In this document: one piece after another, positions 43,213 through 51,180 of the stretch
Position numbering within the stretch: position 1 is the first letter of the stretch
Layout: the number at the start of each line of letters is the position of its first letter
Assembly: GCA_947475995.1 (NCBI GenBank)
Contig: CANJNI010000025.1
Coordinates: forward strand, 1-64,000
From: Beijerinckiaceae bacterium
GTDB lineage: Bacteria; Pseudomonadota; Alphaproteobacteria; Rhizobiales; Beijerinckiaceae
Direction of reading: 5' to 3'
Length of the DNA: 64,000 bases
Translations under genes and position numbers: made by a program
Notes under the pieces: model-generated
What the model was told of the DNA's origin: nothing
What the model saw: the letters and a program-made list of their open reading frames with translations, nothing else
The model's database searches: none

Positions 43213-43677
43213 ATGCGTCACTTTGATCTTTCGCCGCTCTATCGTTCCACCGTCGGTTTCGACCGTCTCTTCTCGATGCTCGACAATGCATCGGGAGTGG
43301 AGCAGGCGCCCACTTACCCGCCCTACAACATCGAACGTCGCGGTGAAAACGATTACCGCATCAGCGTTGCTGTGGCGGGCTTCGCCGAATCCGATCTGAC
43401 GATCGAGACGCGCGAGAATACCCTGTCGATTCGCGGCAACAAGGAAGCCCGCCCCGTGGGCGATCAGGCCGCAAAGGTGGAAGTCCTCCACCAGGGCATC
43501 GCCGCGCGGGCCTTCGAGCGCCGCTTCCAGCTCGCCGACCACGTCCATGTGACCGGCGCGTTGCTGGAAAACGGCCTGCTGCATGTGGACCTCGTGCGCG
43601 AGATCCCCGAGACCCAGAAGCCCCGCCAGATTCAGATCGGCGGCGCGAATGTGATCGACGCCCGCAAGGCTGCTTAA
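43213..43677 (+). CDS. Small heat shock protein Hsp20
   Basis: A 154-residue alpha-crystallin-domain chaperone that holds unfolding proteins. MRHFDLSPLYRSTVGFDRLF is the IbpA-type N-terminus of rhizobial class A sHsps, PPYNIERRGENDYRISVAVAG opens the crystallin domain, and FERRFQLADHVHVTGALLENGLL closes it. The C-terminal IxI-like segment is RQIQIGG. AGGAGG seven bases upstream is the strongest ribosome-binding site in the window, fitting thermometer control. It ends in a strong terminator. Confidence 0.95.
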   Translation: MRHFDLSPLYRSTVGFDRLFSMLDNASGVEQAPTYPPYNIERRGENDYRISVAVAGFAESDLTIETRENTLSIRGNKEARPVGDQAAKVEVLHQGIAARAFERRFQLADHVHVTGALLENGLLHVDLVREIPETQKPRQIQIGGANVIDARKAA

Positions 43678-43701
43678 ACCAAAACAGGCTCATCGAGCCC
43701 G

Positions 43702-43730
43702 AAGCCCCCGCCGAAAGGCGGGGGCTTTTG
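43702..43730 (+). terminator. Intrinsic terminator after hsp20
   Basis: AAGCCCCCGCC-GAAA-GGCGGGGGCTT forms a perfect 11-bp stem capped by a GNRA tetraloop and followed by TT. It lies between hsp20 and the convergent gene and may serve both strands. Confidence 0.9.
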
Positions 43731-43735
43731 TCGTT

Positions 43736-44578
43736 CTATTCGAGCGGATTGACCGGGACGCCATTGGCGGCCCCGCCCGGATTGGGCGTGATCTCCGGAA
43801 CCGGGACGGGCGGCGGCAGTTCGATCTTCGGCTCGCCCGAGATGGGCGCGGCCGGAACGCCCGAGGCCGGATAGACCTGCCGGACCGGGCGTTGCGCGGT
43901 CGTGGTCGGTTTCGGGGCGACGGCCCCGGCAGGTTTTTCGACGCCCGGCGCGCTGGGGGCGGTCATGGATTGCGAGGGAGCCGGCTTCTTGTCTGCCGGC
44001 TTCGTGGACTCGCGTTTCGGTGCAGCCGCCTTCTGGTCCGGCACATTGGCGACCTTCGGCCGGACGGGCTCCGGGCGCGGCTCGGCCTTGCGGGGAGTGT
44101 CACGCGGCCCCATGCCGGGCACAATGCGGGGCTCGTCGTCGAGGTCGAGAGTCCTGTCTGCGCGGGCTGATGGAATATCGCGCGGCGGGCGCAAGTCAGC
44201 GCCGAGCGCAACGCTCCGCACCACAGCGCCGTCGAAAGCATCCAGCACGATGCGCAGCCGCACGCCGCTGCGGTCTGTGACGTCCGCCACAAAATTCGCG
44301 CCGCGTCGCGTCAACGGGCCATTGAGGCGAAACCCGTCATAGGCCAAGAGGTCGCGTACCTCCCGGGGCGTCAGGGTGTCGGCTTCATCCGCCACGCGCG
44401 GCCGGGAATAGTAGCGGTCGACGGGCGGCTCATAGAGCCTGTCGATGGGTTCGTTCCAGGTGCGGTAACCCCACACGCCATAAACTTGCGCCTGCGCGGG
44501 CGCTGCCGCCGCGAGGGCTCCCAACAGCCCCGCTGAGGCGATAACGCGCAAGGCAGCCTTGCGCCCCGATATTGCCAT
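43736..44578 (-). CDS. Secreted Pro/Ala-rich protein, unknown
   Basis: A 280-residue protein with a clear signal peptide (ASAGLLGALAAAAPAQAQ, cleavage before VYGVWGY). Residues about 60-125 form a small folded domain (TPREVRDLLAYDGFRLNG, then VADVTDRSGVRLRIVLDAFDG) that resembles PepSY-like modules. The rest is Pro/Lys/Ala-rich and probably disordered, suited to spanning or binding peptidoglycan. I do not recognise a named family. ATG at 44578 follows GGAGA. Confidence 0.75.
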   Translation of the reverse strand: MAISGRKAALRVIASAGLLGALAAAAPAQAQVYGVWGYRTWNEPIDRLYEPPVDRYYSRPRVADEADTLTPREVRDLLAYDGFRLNGPLTRRGANFVADVTDRSGVRLRIVLDAFDGAVVRSVALGADLRPPRDIPSARADRTLDLDDEPRIVPGMGPRDTPRKAEPRPEPVRPKVANVPDQKAAAPKRESTKPADKKPAPSQSMTAPSAPGVEKPAGAVAPKPTTTAQRPVRQVYPASGVPAAPISGEPKIELPPPVPVPEITPNPGGAANGVPVNPLE

Positions 44579-44686
44579 GATCGAAGTCTCCGCTGAACGC
44601 CCCTTAGCGTAGAGAAGCGGGGGATTACGGCGGCGTTTGGACCGAATTGGGCCGTCATCGCGGGCGGACAGTTCGCGCGAGCGGCG

Positions 44687-45754
44687 CTATGCTGGTGATG
44701 ACGCTCCGGCGATTTCGACAAAACGCTCGATCTCGAAATCGCGCGTGGCAAATGACGTCACGAGCCGCACAAACACTTCGTCAGCCGTCGGCTTCTCGGC
44801 ATCGCGCAATCCACGCGCGCCCCAGTCGTAATAGCGCGCGCCCGCCGCCTTCAGCGCCGCATCCATGCGCCCCGGCATGATGACGAAAAGCTCGTTCGCC
44901 TCGGGCGTCCACGGAATCCGCACGCCTTCAATCGTCGCAAGCATGTCCGCCATTTTGCGTGCGCTCTCGTTGGCGCGCCTCGCAAGGCCGAGCCAATGCG
45001 CATCTTCCAGATAGGCGATCATCTGCGCGCCCAGCAGGCGGCCTTTCGACAGCAGATGTCCGCCGCGCTTGCGCCTGTAATCAAAATCCTCCGCCAGCGT
45101 CTTGTCGAAAAAGACCACTGCTTCGCAGGCCAAGGTTCCGTTCTTGGTCGCCCCGAAGGACAGAACGTCCACGCCCGCCTTCCACGTCATCTGCGCGGGC
45201 GTACAGCCCATCGACACGAGCGCATTGGCGAAGCGCGCGCCGTCCATATGAACTTTGACGTCTGCCGCATGGGCGATCTCGCAAAGCGCCGCAATTTCAT
45301 CAATCGAATAAAGCGCCCCGCATTCATTCGCTTGCGACACGGAGAGGCTTGCGGGCTGCACCTGCTTGATGAGCCCGCGCGGATAGGCGGCGAGCGTTTC
45401 GCGCAAAACATCGGGCGCAATCTTGCCCTTGTAGCCCGGCAGGCCGACCATCTTGGCGCCGGCTGAAAAGAATTCAGGCGCGCCGCATTCGTCATCCATC
45501 ACATGCGCGTCTTCGTGGCAGAAGATCGCCCCCCACGGCGGCGTGAGCGCCGCGAGCGCCAGCGCATTGGCTCCCGTACCGGTGGCGAGAAAGAACACTG
45601 AGCAATCGCGCTCGAACAGATCGCAAAGCATCTTTTCCGCGCGCGCCGTATAGGGGTCCGCCCCATAGGCCGGAAAGCTTCCGCCGTTCGCCGCCACAAG
45701 CGCGGCGAGAATTTTCGGGTCCGCCCCCGAGGCGTTGTCGCTGGCGAAATCCAT
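44687..45754 (-). CDS. ltaE: Low-specificity L-threonine aldolase
   Basis: A 355-residue PLP enzyme that splits L-threonine or allo-threonine to glycine and acetaldehyde. MDFASDNASGADPKILAAL, HEDAHVMDDECGAPEFF and VHMDGARFANALVSMG are family motifs, and the PLP-binding lysine is in VLSFGATKNGTLACE. Length and order of motifs are normal. The TSUP gene upstream reads in the same direction with a short gap, though a functional link is not evident. Confidence 0.93.
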   Translation of the reverse strand: MDFASDNASGADPKILAALVAANGGSFPAYGADPYTARAEKMLCDLFERDCSVFFLATGTGANALALAALTPPWGAIFCHEDAHVMDDECGAPEFFSAGAKMVGLPGYKGKIAPDVLRETLAAYPRGLIKQVQPASLSVSQANECGALYSIDEIAALCEIAHAADVKVHMDGARFANALVSMGCTPAQMTWKAGVDVLSFGATKNGTLACEAVVFFDKTLAEDFDYRRKRGGHLLSKGRLLGAQMIAYLEDAHWLGLARRANESARKMADMLATIEGVRIPWTPEANELFVIMPGRMDAALKAAGARYYDWGARGLRDAEKPTADEVFVRLVTSFATRDFEIERFVEIAGASSPA

Positions 45755-45778
45755 GTCGAAATCTCCGTTCGCCGCAGC

Positions 45779-46528
45779 CTAGCCGCGCAAGCCGTTCCAC
45801 AGCAATTGCAGGGCGAGGATTGTCAGCACGCCCTGAAAGATCATCCGGAATCTCTGTTCGCTTGTGCGGTGCAGGGCTTCCTCGCCGAGCCAGTTTCCGG
45901 CCGCGCCCGACACGATCATGGCGACGATGAGTGGCGCATAGGCGCCGACCGAAAAGCCCAGAAATCCGAACGCCGCCAGTTTGGCGATATGCACGAAGGT
46001 CATCAGCGCGCCCATCGTGGCCGCGTGCTGGCGACGGTCGGGCGCGGCGCTCGCCACGAAAGGCGCGACCAGCGTGCCGGTGGCGCTGACGAAGACGCCC
46101 AGAAACGTCGCCCCGAAGCCGAGCGCCAGAAAGCGCCAGCGCTCCGCCCCCATGCGCCCGAGCTTCGGCATCCAGGTCACGACGAGAATGAAGACCCCGA
46201 GGATCAGTTGCAGCGAACTCACCGGCAGCGCCACGAAAATGCGCCCGCCCAGCGCCGCCCCGCCCGCCGCGCCGAGGCAGAACGGCGGCAGCGTGGAGCG
46301 CATCACATAGCGCCACATGATGAGCGTGCGGGTCACGCCCGAACCGAGCTGCACGACGGTGTGGATCGGCACCACCACGGCAGGCGGCAGCGTGATCGCC
46401 ATCAGGGCCAGCAGGATCAGCCCGCCCGCCGTGCCGGTGAAGACGCCGATGAAGGTCGTGGCGAAAGAGGCCAGCGTCAGCCCGGCGAACAGCAGCGGCC
46501 CGACATCGGGCGGAATGAAATAATCCAT
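45779..46528 (-). CDS. TSUP-family exporter (TauE/SafE-like)
   Basis: A 249-residue membrane protein with seven to eight helices in two repeats. FIGVFTGTAGGLILLALMAI and the repeat FLGVFVSATGTLVAPFVASA are the paired TSUP motifs. The family exports sulfite, sulfoacetate or related anions; the substrate is not predictable. ATG at 46528 (MDYFIPP) is preferred to a further upstream start that lies within the divergent FAH leader. Confidence 0.87.
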   Translation of the reverse strand: MDYFIPPDVGPLLFAGLTLASFATTFIGVFTGTAGGLILLALMAITLPPAVVVPIHTVVQLGSGVTRTLIMWRYVMRSTLPPFCLGAAGGAALGGRIFVALPVSSLQLILGVFILVVTWMPKLGRMGAERWRFLALGFGATFLGVFVSATGTLVAPFVASAAPDRRQHAATMGALMTFVHIAKLAAFGFLGFSVGAYAPLIVAMIVSGAAGNWLGEEALHRTSEQRFRMIFQGVLTILALQLLWNGLRG

Positions 46529-46640
46529 GCGCCCGTGTAGCGGCTCCGGAGCCTGCCGCAAACCCCGTGACTCCGCGCCCGCCACGGTCTATGCCGGTTC
46601 CGAACGGACTCGCTCAAGACCGAAGAAAGGAACGCCCCAA

Positions 46641-47555
46641 GTGAAATTCCTGACCTACAAAGTCCCCGGCGCGCTGCGCCTTGGCGCCCTCGACGACCAG
46701 AAGGGCGTGCTCGATCTCGTCCGCGCCTCGCGCGAGCTCTGCCACAAGGAGCTCCCCGGCACCCTGCGCGGCGTGATCGCCGGCGGCGTGCAGGCGCTGG
46801 CCGACGCCCGCGTCGCCTTCGCCGCAGCCCACAAGAGCGGCCCGGCCGATCTCTGGACGCCCCTGTCGGACGACATCATCGCCACGCCGCTGCCGGGCGC
46901 GACCAAGAACGTCTTCTGCGTCGGCCGCAACTACAAGCTCCACATCGAGGAAATGGCGCGCGCCAAGAATGTGCCGCCGTCCTACCCGAAGTTTCCCGAA
47001 TATTTCACCAAGCCGCCGACCACCATCATCGGCCACGGCGACGGCGTGGAGCGCCACGCGGCGCACACCCAGAAGCTCGATTATGAAGTCGAACTCGCAA
47101 TCGTCATCGGCAAGCGCGGCCGCAACATCACCGAGGCCCACGCGCTCGAGCACGTGTTCGGCTACACGGTGCTGAACGACGTGACGGCCCGCGATGCGCA
47201 GACCAACCACGGCCAGTTCTTCAAGGGCAAGAGCTTCGACACGTTCTGCCCGATCGGGCCTTACGTGGTCACCAAGGACCATTTCGGCGACTGGTCCGGC
47301 CATCGCCTCTGGCTGTCGGTGAACGGCAAGATCCGTCAGGATTCCACCACGTCCGACCTGCTGTTCGGCGTGCCAAAGATCATCGAAAGCCTCTCGGCGG
47401 CCCTGACGCTGGAGCCCGGCGACATCATCTGCACCGGCACCCCGGCGGGCGTTGCCTCCGGCATGGAGCCGCCGCTCTGGCTCCAGTCCGGCGACGTGAT
47501 GGAAGCCTGCGTGGAAGGCATCGGGGTGCTGCGCAACAAGGTGCTGCCGGCGTAA
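46641..47555 (+). CDS. Fumarylacetoacetate hydrolase family protein
   Basis: A 304-residue FAH-fold enzyme. NVFCVGRNYKLHIEEM, KLDYEVELAIVIGKRGRNI (metal Glu residues) and YTVLNDVTARDAQ are the core signature, and ICTGTPAGVASGM is the terminal motif. Members hydrolyse acylpyruvates or isomerise and decarboxylate hydroxymuconates; the substrate is open. GTG at 46641 gives the standard N-terminus (MKFLTYKVPG) and has GAAAGGAA upstream; the in-frame start at 46527 would add 38 unrelated residues. It is followed by a palindromic repeat and a terminator. Confidence 0.9.
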   Translation: MKFLTYKVPGALRLGALDDQKGVLDLVRASRELCHKELPGTLRGVIAGGVQALADARVAFAAAHKSGPADLWTPLSDDIIATPLPGATKNVFCVGRNYKLHIEEMARAKNVPPSYPKFPEYFTKPPTTIIGHGDGVERHAAHTQKLDYEVELAIVIGKRGRNITEAHALEHVFGYTVLNDVTARDAQTNHGQFFKGKSFDTFCPIGPYVVTKDHFGDWSGHRLWLSVNGKIRQDSTTSDLLFGVPKIIESLSAALTLEPGDIICTGTPAGVASGMEPPLWLQSGDVMEACVEGIGVLRNKVLPA

Positions 47556-47570
47556 AATAGTGGGCAGCGC

Positions 47571-47676
47571 ATCCTTCGAGACGCGAGCTTTGCTCGCTCC
47601 TCAGGATGAGGGAGCGGGTTCGATTTGAGCCCTCATACTGAGGAGCCGCCAAAGGCGGTGTCTCGAAGCACGAGGG
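47571..47676. repeat. Long imperfect palindrome, rhizobial intergenic repeat type
   Basis: ATCCTTCGAGACGC ... GCTCCTCAGGATGAGGG is mirrored by CCCTCATACTGAGGAGC ... GTCTCGAAGCACGAGG, giving two arms of about 42 bases. The wording CTTCGAGACGC/CTCAGGATGAGG is one I have met repeatedly between genes in Rhizobiales genomes. It lies between the FAH stop and its terminator. Confidence 0.8.
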
Positions 47677-47685
47677 CGACAGCAC

Positions 47686-47716
47686 AAAAAGGCCCGCCGC
47701 CCGGCGGGCCTTTTTT
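47686..47716 (+). terminator. Intrinsic terminator after the FAH gene
   Basis: GGCCCGCC-GCCC-GGCGGGCC (47691-47710), flanked by AAAAA before and TTTTTT after, makes a strong bidirectional terminator. It insulates the nickel operon from the gene upstream. Confidence 0.93.
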
Positions 47717-47751
47717 CTTTATGAAGTCCGGCCAGCTTGACTTCCTCCATT

Positions 47752-47779
47752 GTATGAGGAATCTATATATTCCTCATAC
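47752..47779 (+). promoter_or_regulatory. NikR operator, perfect GTATGA-N16-TCATAC
   Basis: GTATGA at 47752-47757, sixteen bases, then TCATAC at 47774-47779 is the exact consensus bound by the nickel repressor NikR. The symmetry extends further: arms 47744-47762 and 47769-47787 are perfect 19-base inverse copies around the six-base centre CTATAT, and the right arm includes the GGAGG ribosome-binding site of the first gene. The site lies 13 bases before the operon's start codon. Nickel-loaded NikR should block transcription here. Confidence 0.93.
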
Positions 47780-47791
47780 AATGGAGGAGAG

Positions 47792-48292
47792 ATGGTACGC
47801 TCAGGTTTCGGGAGTGTTCTGGCTCTGGTCTTCGGCCTCTCAGGTTGGTCGAGCATCGCGAGCGCGGAAACACCGTCAGAATGGGTTAAACTGGGGGCGC
47901 GCGTTCACGGCGGTTACGGGGCGTTTATCCCTCTGGGGATCAGGATCGGCCTCGATGCGACCGCGAAACTGAAGGCAGCGCCTCGCAGTCTGATCGTCAC
48001 GTACTACGACAATCCGAAATCGCCCTGCGCCTGTTTTGCAGATGGCGTGGCGATCGCGACGACGTCCAGCTTTGGCCAGCGGTCCATCATTCTCGCTGGC
48101 GAGAAGGCTCCTGACGACAAGGCGGCCATCATGGTCATACGCCCCCGGTCCGGCGGAGCAGGACTGAAATATGCCATTCCGATGAGCGTATTGCCGCGCC
48201 TCTCCAACATGAACAGCAGCATGAACGAGCTTCAACGGCATGAAGCCGTGATGAAAGATCCCGACCTGTTTCAGGTTGAACCTGCACCTTAA
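47792..48292 (+). CDS. Secreted FmdE-like protein, first gene of the nickel operon
   Basis: A 166-residue protein with a signal peptide (LALVFGLSGWSSIASA, then ETPSEW). GARVHGGYGAFIPLGIRIGLDA followed by TYYDNPKSPCACFADGVAIAT matches the fold pattern of FmdE domains (HGH-x-CPG ... D-x-C-x2-D), but the CPG cysteine is missing, while one His and two Cys remain. A metal-binding or chaperone role is plausible. The ATG at 47792 is fixed by the GGAGG four bases upstream and by the signal peptide. The next gene starts 17 bases later. Confidence 0.72.
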   Translation: MVRSGFGSVLALVFGLSGWSSIASAETPSEWVKLGARVHGGYGAFIPLGIRIGLDATAKLKAAPRSLIVTYYDNPKSPCACFADGVAIATTSSFGQRSIILAGEKAPDDKAAIMVIRPRSGGAGLKYAIPMSVLPRLSNMNSSMNELQRHEAVMKDPDLFQVEPAP

Positions 48293-48308
48293 TTTACCGA
48301 GGACTGAA

Positions 48309-49067
48309 ATGAGAAAGTTACTCCCCGCCACAATTGCGGCCCTGTTTTTGGTCAGCGCTCCCGCCCTCGCGCATTTTCAGGAGCTCATTCCGTCCACCGA
48401 CATCGTGCCGGACGAGGGCGACAAGTCGGTGAAGCTGTCGCTCACATTCACCCATCCGGTCGAAGGCGGGCCCACCATGGACATGGGCCAGCCAGTGGCC
48501 TTTGGCGTATTGGCCGACGGCAAGAAGGTGGATCTGCTCTCGAGCCTCGTGCCGAAATCCGTGGACGGAAAGAAAGCCTTCGAGGCGACCTACAAGTTCG
48601 GCAAGCCCGGCGACTATGTGTTCTACCTGAACCCCGCCCCTTACTGGGACGCGGCCGAAAAGCATTTCCTCGTCCACCACACCAAGGTGGTGGTGGATTT
48701 CGGCGCAGGCGACCAATGGGATGCGCTGGTCGGTTCGCCGGTCGAAATCCGCCCTCTCACCCGGCCATACGGTCTTTGGACCGGCAACCTGTTTCGCGCC
48801 ATCGCCCTGCGGGACGGCAAGCCGCTGCCCTTCGCGCGCGTCGAGATCGAATGGATCAATGACGCCAAGATCAAGGTGCCGTCCGATCCCTTCACCACGC
48901 AGGTCGTGAAGGCTGACCAGAACGGCGTGTTCGCCTATGCGATTCCGCGCGCCGGATGGTGGGGATTCAACGTGCTGGTGGACGGCAAGATCAAGGGCCC
49001 GGACGGCAAGCAGGCCGACGCCGAGATCGGCGGAACCATGTGGGTCAAGGCCGTCGATCTGAAATGA
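48309..49067 (+). CDS. nikK: Nickel-uptake periplasmic protein NikK (DUF4198)
   Basis: A 252-residue DUF4198 protein with a signal peptide ending APALA. The mature chain would begin HFQELIPS, putting a histidine at the exposed N-terminus. WWGFNVLVDGKIKGPDGK near the C-terminus and GKPLPFARVEIEW are typical of the family, which is coded with nickel ECF transporters (NikKMLQO). It probably delivers Ni2+ to the membrane complex. ATG at 48309 follows GAGGAC. Confidence 0.88.
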   Translation: MRKLLPATIAALFLVSAPALAHFQELIPSTDIVPDEGDKSVKLSLTFTHPVEGGPTMDMGQPVAFGVLADGKKVDLLSSLVPKSVDGKKAFEATYKFGKPGDYVFYLNPAPYWDAAEKHFLVHHTKVVVDFGAGDQWDALVGSPVEIRPLTRPYGLWTGNLFRAIALRDGKPLPFARVEIEWINDAKIKVPSDPFTTQVVKADQNGVFAYAIPRAGWWGFNVLVDGKIKGPDGKQADAEIGGTMWVKAVDLK

Positions 49068-49164
49068 AACTTGCGACCGTGGAACGCATCCGCCGCTGTT
49101 GCATCGACCGCGCGGCCGGGTGTATGAGAAAAATAAGAAAACCGCATAACAGCGTGGAGTGAGC

Positions 49165-49791
49165 GTGGCGCATATTCCGGACGGAGTGCTGTCTGCCCCG
49201 GTTCTGGCGGCCGGAATGGCCGTCACGCTCGGCGGCTGCGCGCTCGGCCTGCGCAAGCTCGACCACGACAAGATCCCCCAAACTGCGGTCCTGTCGTCGG
49301 TCTTTTTCGTCGCCTCGCTGGTGCATTTTCCGGTCGGGCCGACCTCGGTTCATCTCATTCTCAACGGCCTCGTAGGCGTAGCGCTCGGCTGGGCGGCCTT
49401 TCCGGCCATTCTGGTGGCACTGCTGTTGCAAGCGGTGCTGTTCGGCTTCGGCGGACTGGTTGTGCTGGGCGTCAACGCCATGAACATGGCGATTCCCGCC
49501 TTGCTGTCCTACGCCCTGTTTGCGGCCTTCGCGCGCGGCGGCAACCGCAAGCTCGCGCTGCTCGGCGCGGGCCTCGCGGGCGGGCTCGGGGTGATGCTCA
49601 CCGCCATCATGGTCGCCGGATCGCTGGCGCTGTCGGGCAAGGAATTCGACGCCGCCGCGAAACTGACTCTCTTCGCCCATCTGCCTGTGATGGCGATCGA
49701 AGCCGCCTTCACGGTCGCAGCCGTCGGCCTGCTGCTGCGGGTGAAGCCGGAGTTTCTGGGCATCGCGGCGCCTGAGGGCTCTTATGCTTAG
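49165..49791 (+). CDS. nikM: Nickel ECF transporter substrate-binding subunit NikM
   Basis: A 208-residue CbiM/NikM-family S component with about six helices. The metal site in this family uses the N-terminal amine and a histidine at position 2. GTG at 49165 gives M-A-H-I-P-D-G: removal of Met before Ala would leave His at position 2. GGAG five bases upstream supports it, whereas GTG at 49159 would put two more residues before the histidine. VHFPVGPTSVHL holds further conserved histidines. It overlaps nikL by eight bases. Confidence 0.9.
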   Translation: MAHIPDGVLSAPVLAAGMAVTLGGCALGLRKLDHDKIPQTAVLSSVFFVASLVHFPVGPTSVHLILNGLVGVALGWAAFPAILVALLLQAVLFGFGGLVVLGVNAMNMAIPALLSYALFAAFARGGNRKLALLGAGLAGGLGVMLTAIMVAGSLALSGKEFDAAAKLTLFAHLPVMAIEAAFTVAAVGLLLRVKPEFLGIAAPEGSYA

Positions 49792-50395
49792 AGCCGCCAC
49801 GATCCTGACGGCGTTGTGCGTCGCCGCGCCCGCTTCGGCGCACAAGCTGAAAGTCTTCGCGACCGCTATCGGAGCCGATATTTCCGGCTACGGGTATTTC
49901 GCGCCCGGCGGACGCGCGCAGGATTCGGACGTCACCGTCACCACGGATGGCAAGGTCGTCGCAACGCTGCGCACCAGCAGCGAAGGCGAATTCGCCTTCA
50001 CGGCGAAAAGCCGCACGGACCACATTTTCTCGGTCGATGCCGGCGACGGCCATGTGGCGACCTACAGGATCGCCGCTGACGAACTACCCGAAACGCTTGG
50101 GGCAGGCGGGGTCGCCCAAACGCCGCTCGCAGGTACGCAACAGCGCCCGCAAATCCTGCCCCTCGGGCCGACTCCCATGTCGGCTGCCGAGATTCGCGCA
50201 ATGGTCGAGCAAGGCGTCGCCCATCAGCTTCGCCCGCTGCGCGAGCAGATTGACGCATGGCAGGAGAAACTCTGGCTGCACGATATACTGGGCGGCATCG
50301 GCTACATCGTCGGACTCGCGGGCCTCGCGTTCTGGCTCTCGGCAAATCGCAAGCTGAAATCGGCGGGTCCGGCCATTCGCGAGGCGCGGCGATGA
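49784..50395 (+). CDS. nikL: Nickel ECF transporter accessory subunit NikL
   Basis: A 203-residue protein with a signal peptide ending APASA, so that the mature form starts HKLKVFATA, a periplasmic beta-type domain (GRAQDSDVTVTTDGKVV, SEGEFAFTAKS) and one C-terminal helix near residues 170-190 (IGYIVGLAGLAFWLSA). NikL replaces NikN in the KMLQO form of the nickel transporter. It overlaps nikM at its start and nikQ at its stop (ATGA). Confidence 0.86.
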   Translation: MLRAATILTALCVAAPASAHKLKVFATAIGADISGYGYFAPGGRAQDSDVTVTTDGKVVATLRTSSEGEFAFTAKSRTDHIFSVDAGDGHVATYRIAADELPETLGAGGVAQTPLAGTQQRPQILPLGPTPMSAAEIRAMVEQGVAHQLRPLREQIDAWQEKLWLHDILGGIGYIVGLAGLAFWLSANRKLKSAGPAIREARR

Positions 50396-51180
50396 CCCGG
50401 CCCGAACAAACCTCTTCGGCCATCGTCGATGCAGCCGCCACGCAGCCCCCGACGACGCCGCTCTTGCGCAACATTGATCCGCGCGTGCGGCTCGTGGTCT
50501 GCATCGCCTTCGCTTTCGTCACGGTGAGCCTGATCCATATGCCGAGCCTGCTCGGCGCTCTTGGCCTCGCCGTCGCGGCGGCCGTCATGGCGCGGCTGGA
50601 GCCTGCCTCGACCCTGAAGCGCATGGCTGCGCTCGACGGTTTCATGATCTTTGTTCTGGGCCTGCTGCCCTTCACAATTCCGGGCGCGCCCGCATTCAGC
50701 GTCGCTGGTTTCGAGGCATCGCACGAAGGCCTGTGGCGCGCGGCTGAAATCCTGCTCAAGTCCAACGCCGTCGTGCTGATGATCCTCGCACTGCCGGGCA
50801 CGATGGAGCAGGTCGAACTCGGTCACGCGATGGCCGGGCTGCGCGTCCCGGAAAAGTTCGTCCATCTGTTTCTGTTCACCGTGCGCTACATCGAAGTGCT
50901 GGGCCGCGAATATCGGCGGCTGCGCACTTCCATGCGGGCGCGCGGTTTCACCATGCGGTGCAACCTCCACACATGGCGCAGCGTCGGATATCTGTTCGGC
51001 ATGCTGATGATCCGCAGCATCGAGCGCTCCGAGCGCATCGTGGCCGCCATGCGCTGCCGCGGATTTCAGGGCCGCCTGCCCTCGCTCGCCGATACGCAGA
51101 CGGTGCGCGGAACCGACAGGGCCTTTGCGGTGGTCTCGCTCGCAGCCTGCATCGCGCTGTTCACCCTGGAGCATGCGTGA
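50392..51180 (+). CDS. nikQ: Nickel ECF transporter T component NikQ
   Basis: A 262-residue CbiQ-family transmembrane protein. LLRNIDPRVRLVVCIAFAF is the start signature. The two Ala-Arg-Gly-type coupling motifs that contact the ATPase appear as MRARGFTMRC and MRCRGFQGRL. It transmits ATP hydrolysis to NikM. ATG at 50392 overlaps the nikL stop and is preferred to a longer in-frame start. Confidence 0.93.
   Translation: MTRPEQTSSAIVDAAATQPPTTPLLRNIDPRVRLVVCIAFAFVTVSLIHMPSLLGALGLAVAAAVMARLEPASTLKRMAALDGFMIFVLGLLPFTIPGAPAFSVAGFEASHEGLWRAAEILLKSNAVVLMILALPGTMEQVELGHAMAGLRVPEKFVHLFLFTVRYIEVLGREYRRLRTSMRARGFTMRCNLHTWRSVGYLFGMLMIRSIERSERIVAAMRCRGFQGRLPSLADTQTVRGTDRAFAVVSLAACIALFTLEHA

Noticed and set aside
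47571-47676. CRISPR-like repeat
   Set aside because: The repeats are inverted rather than direct, there is one pair only, and no spacers or cas genes are present.
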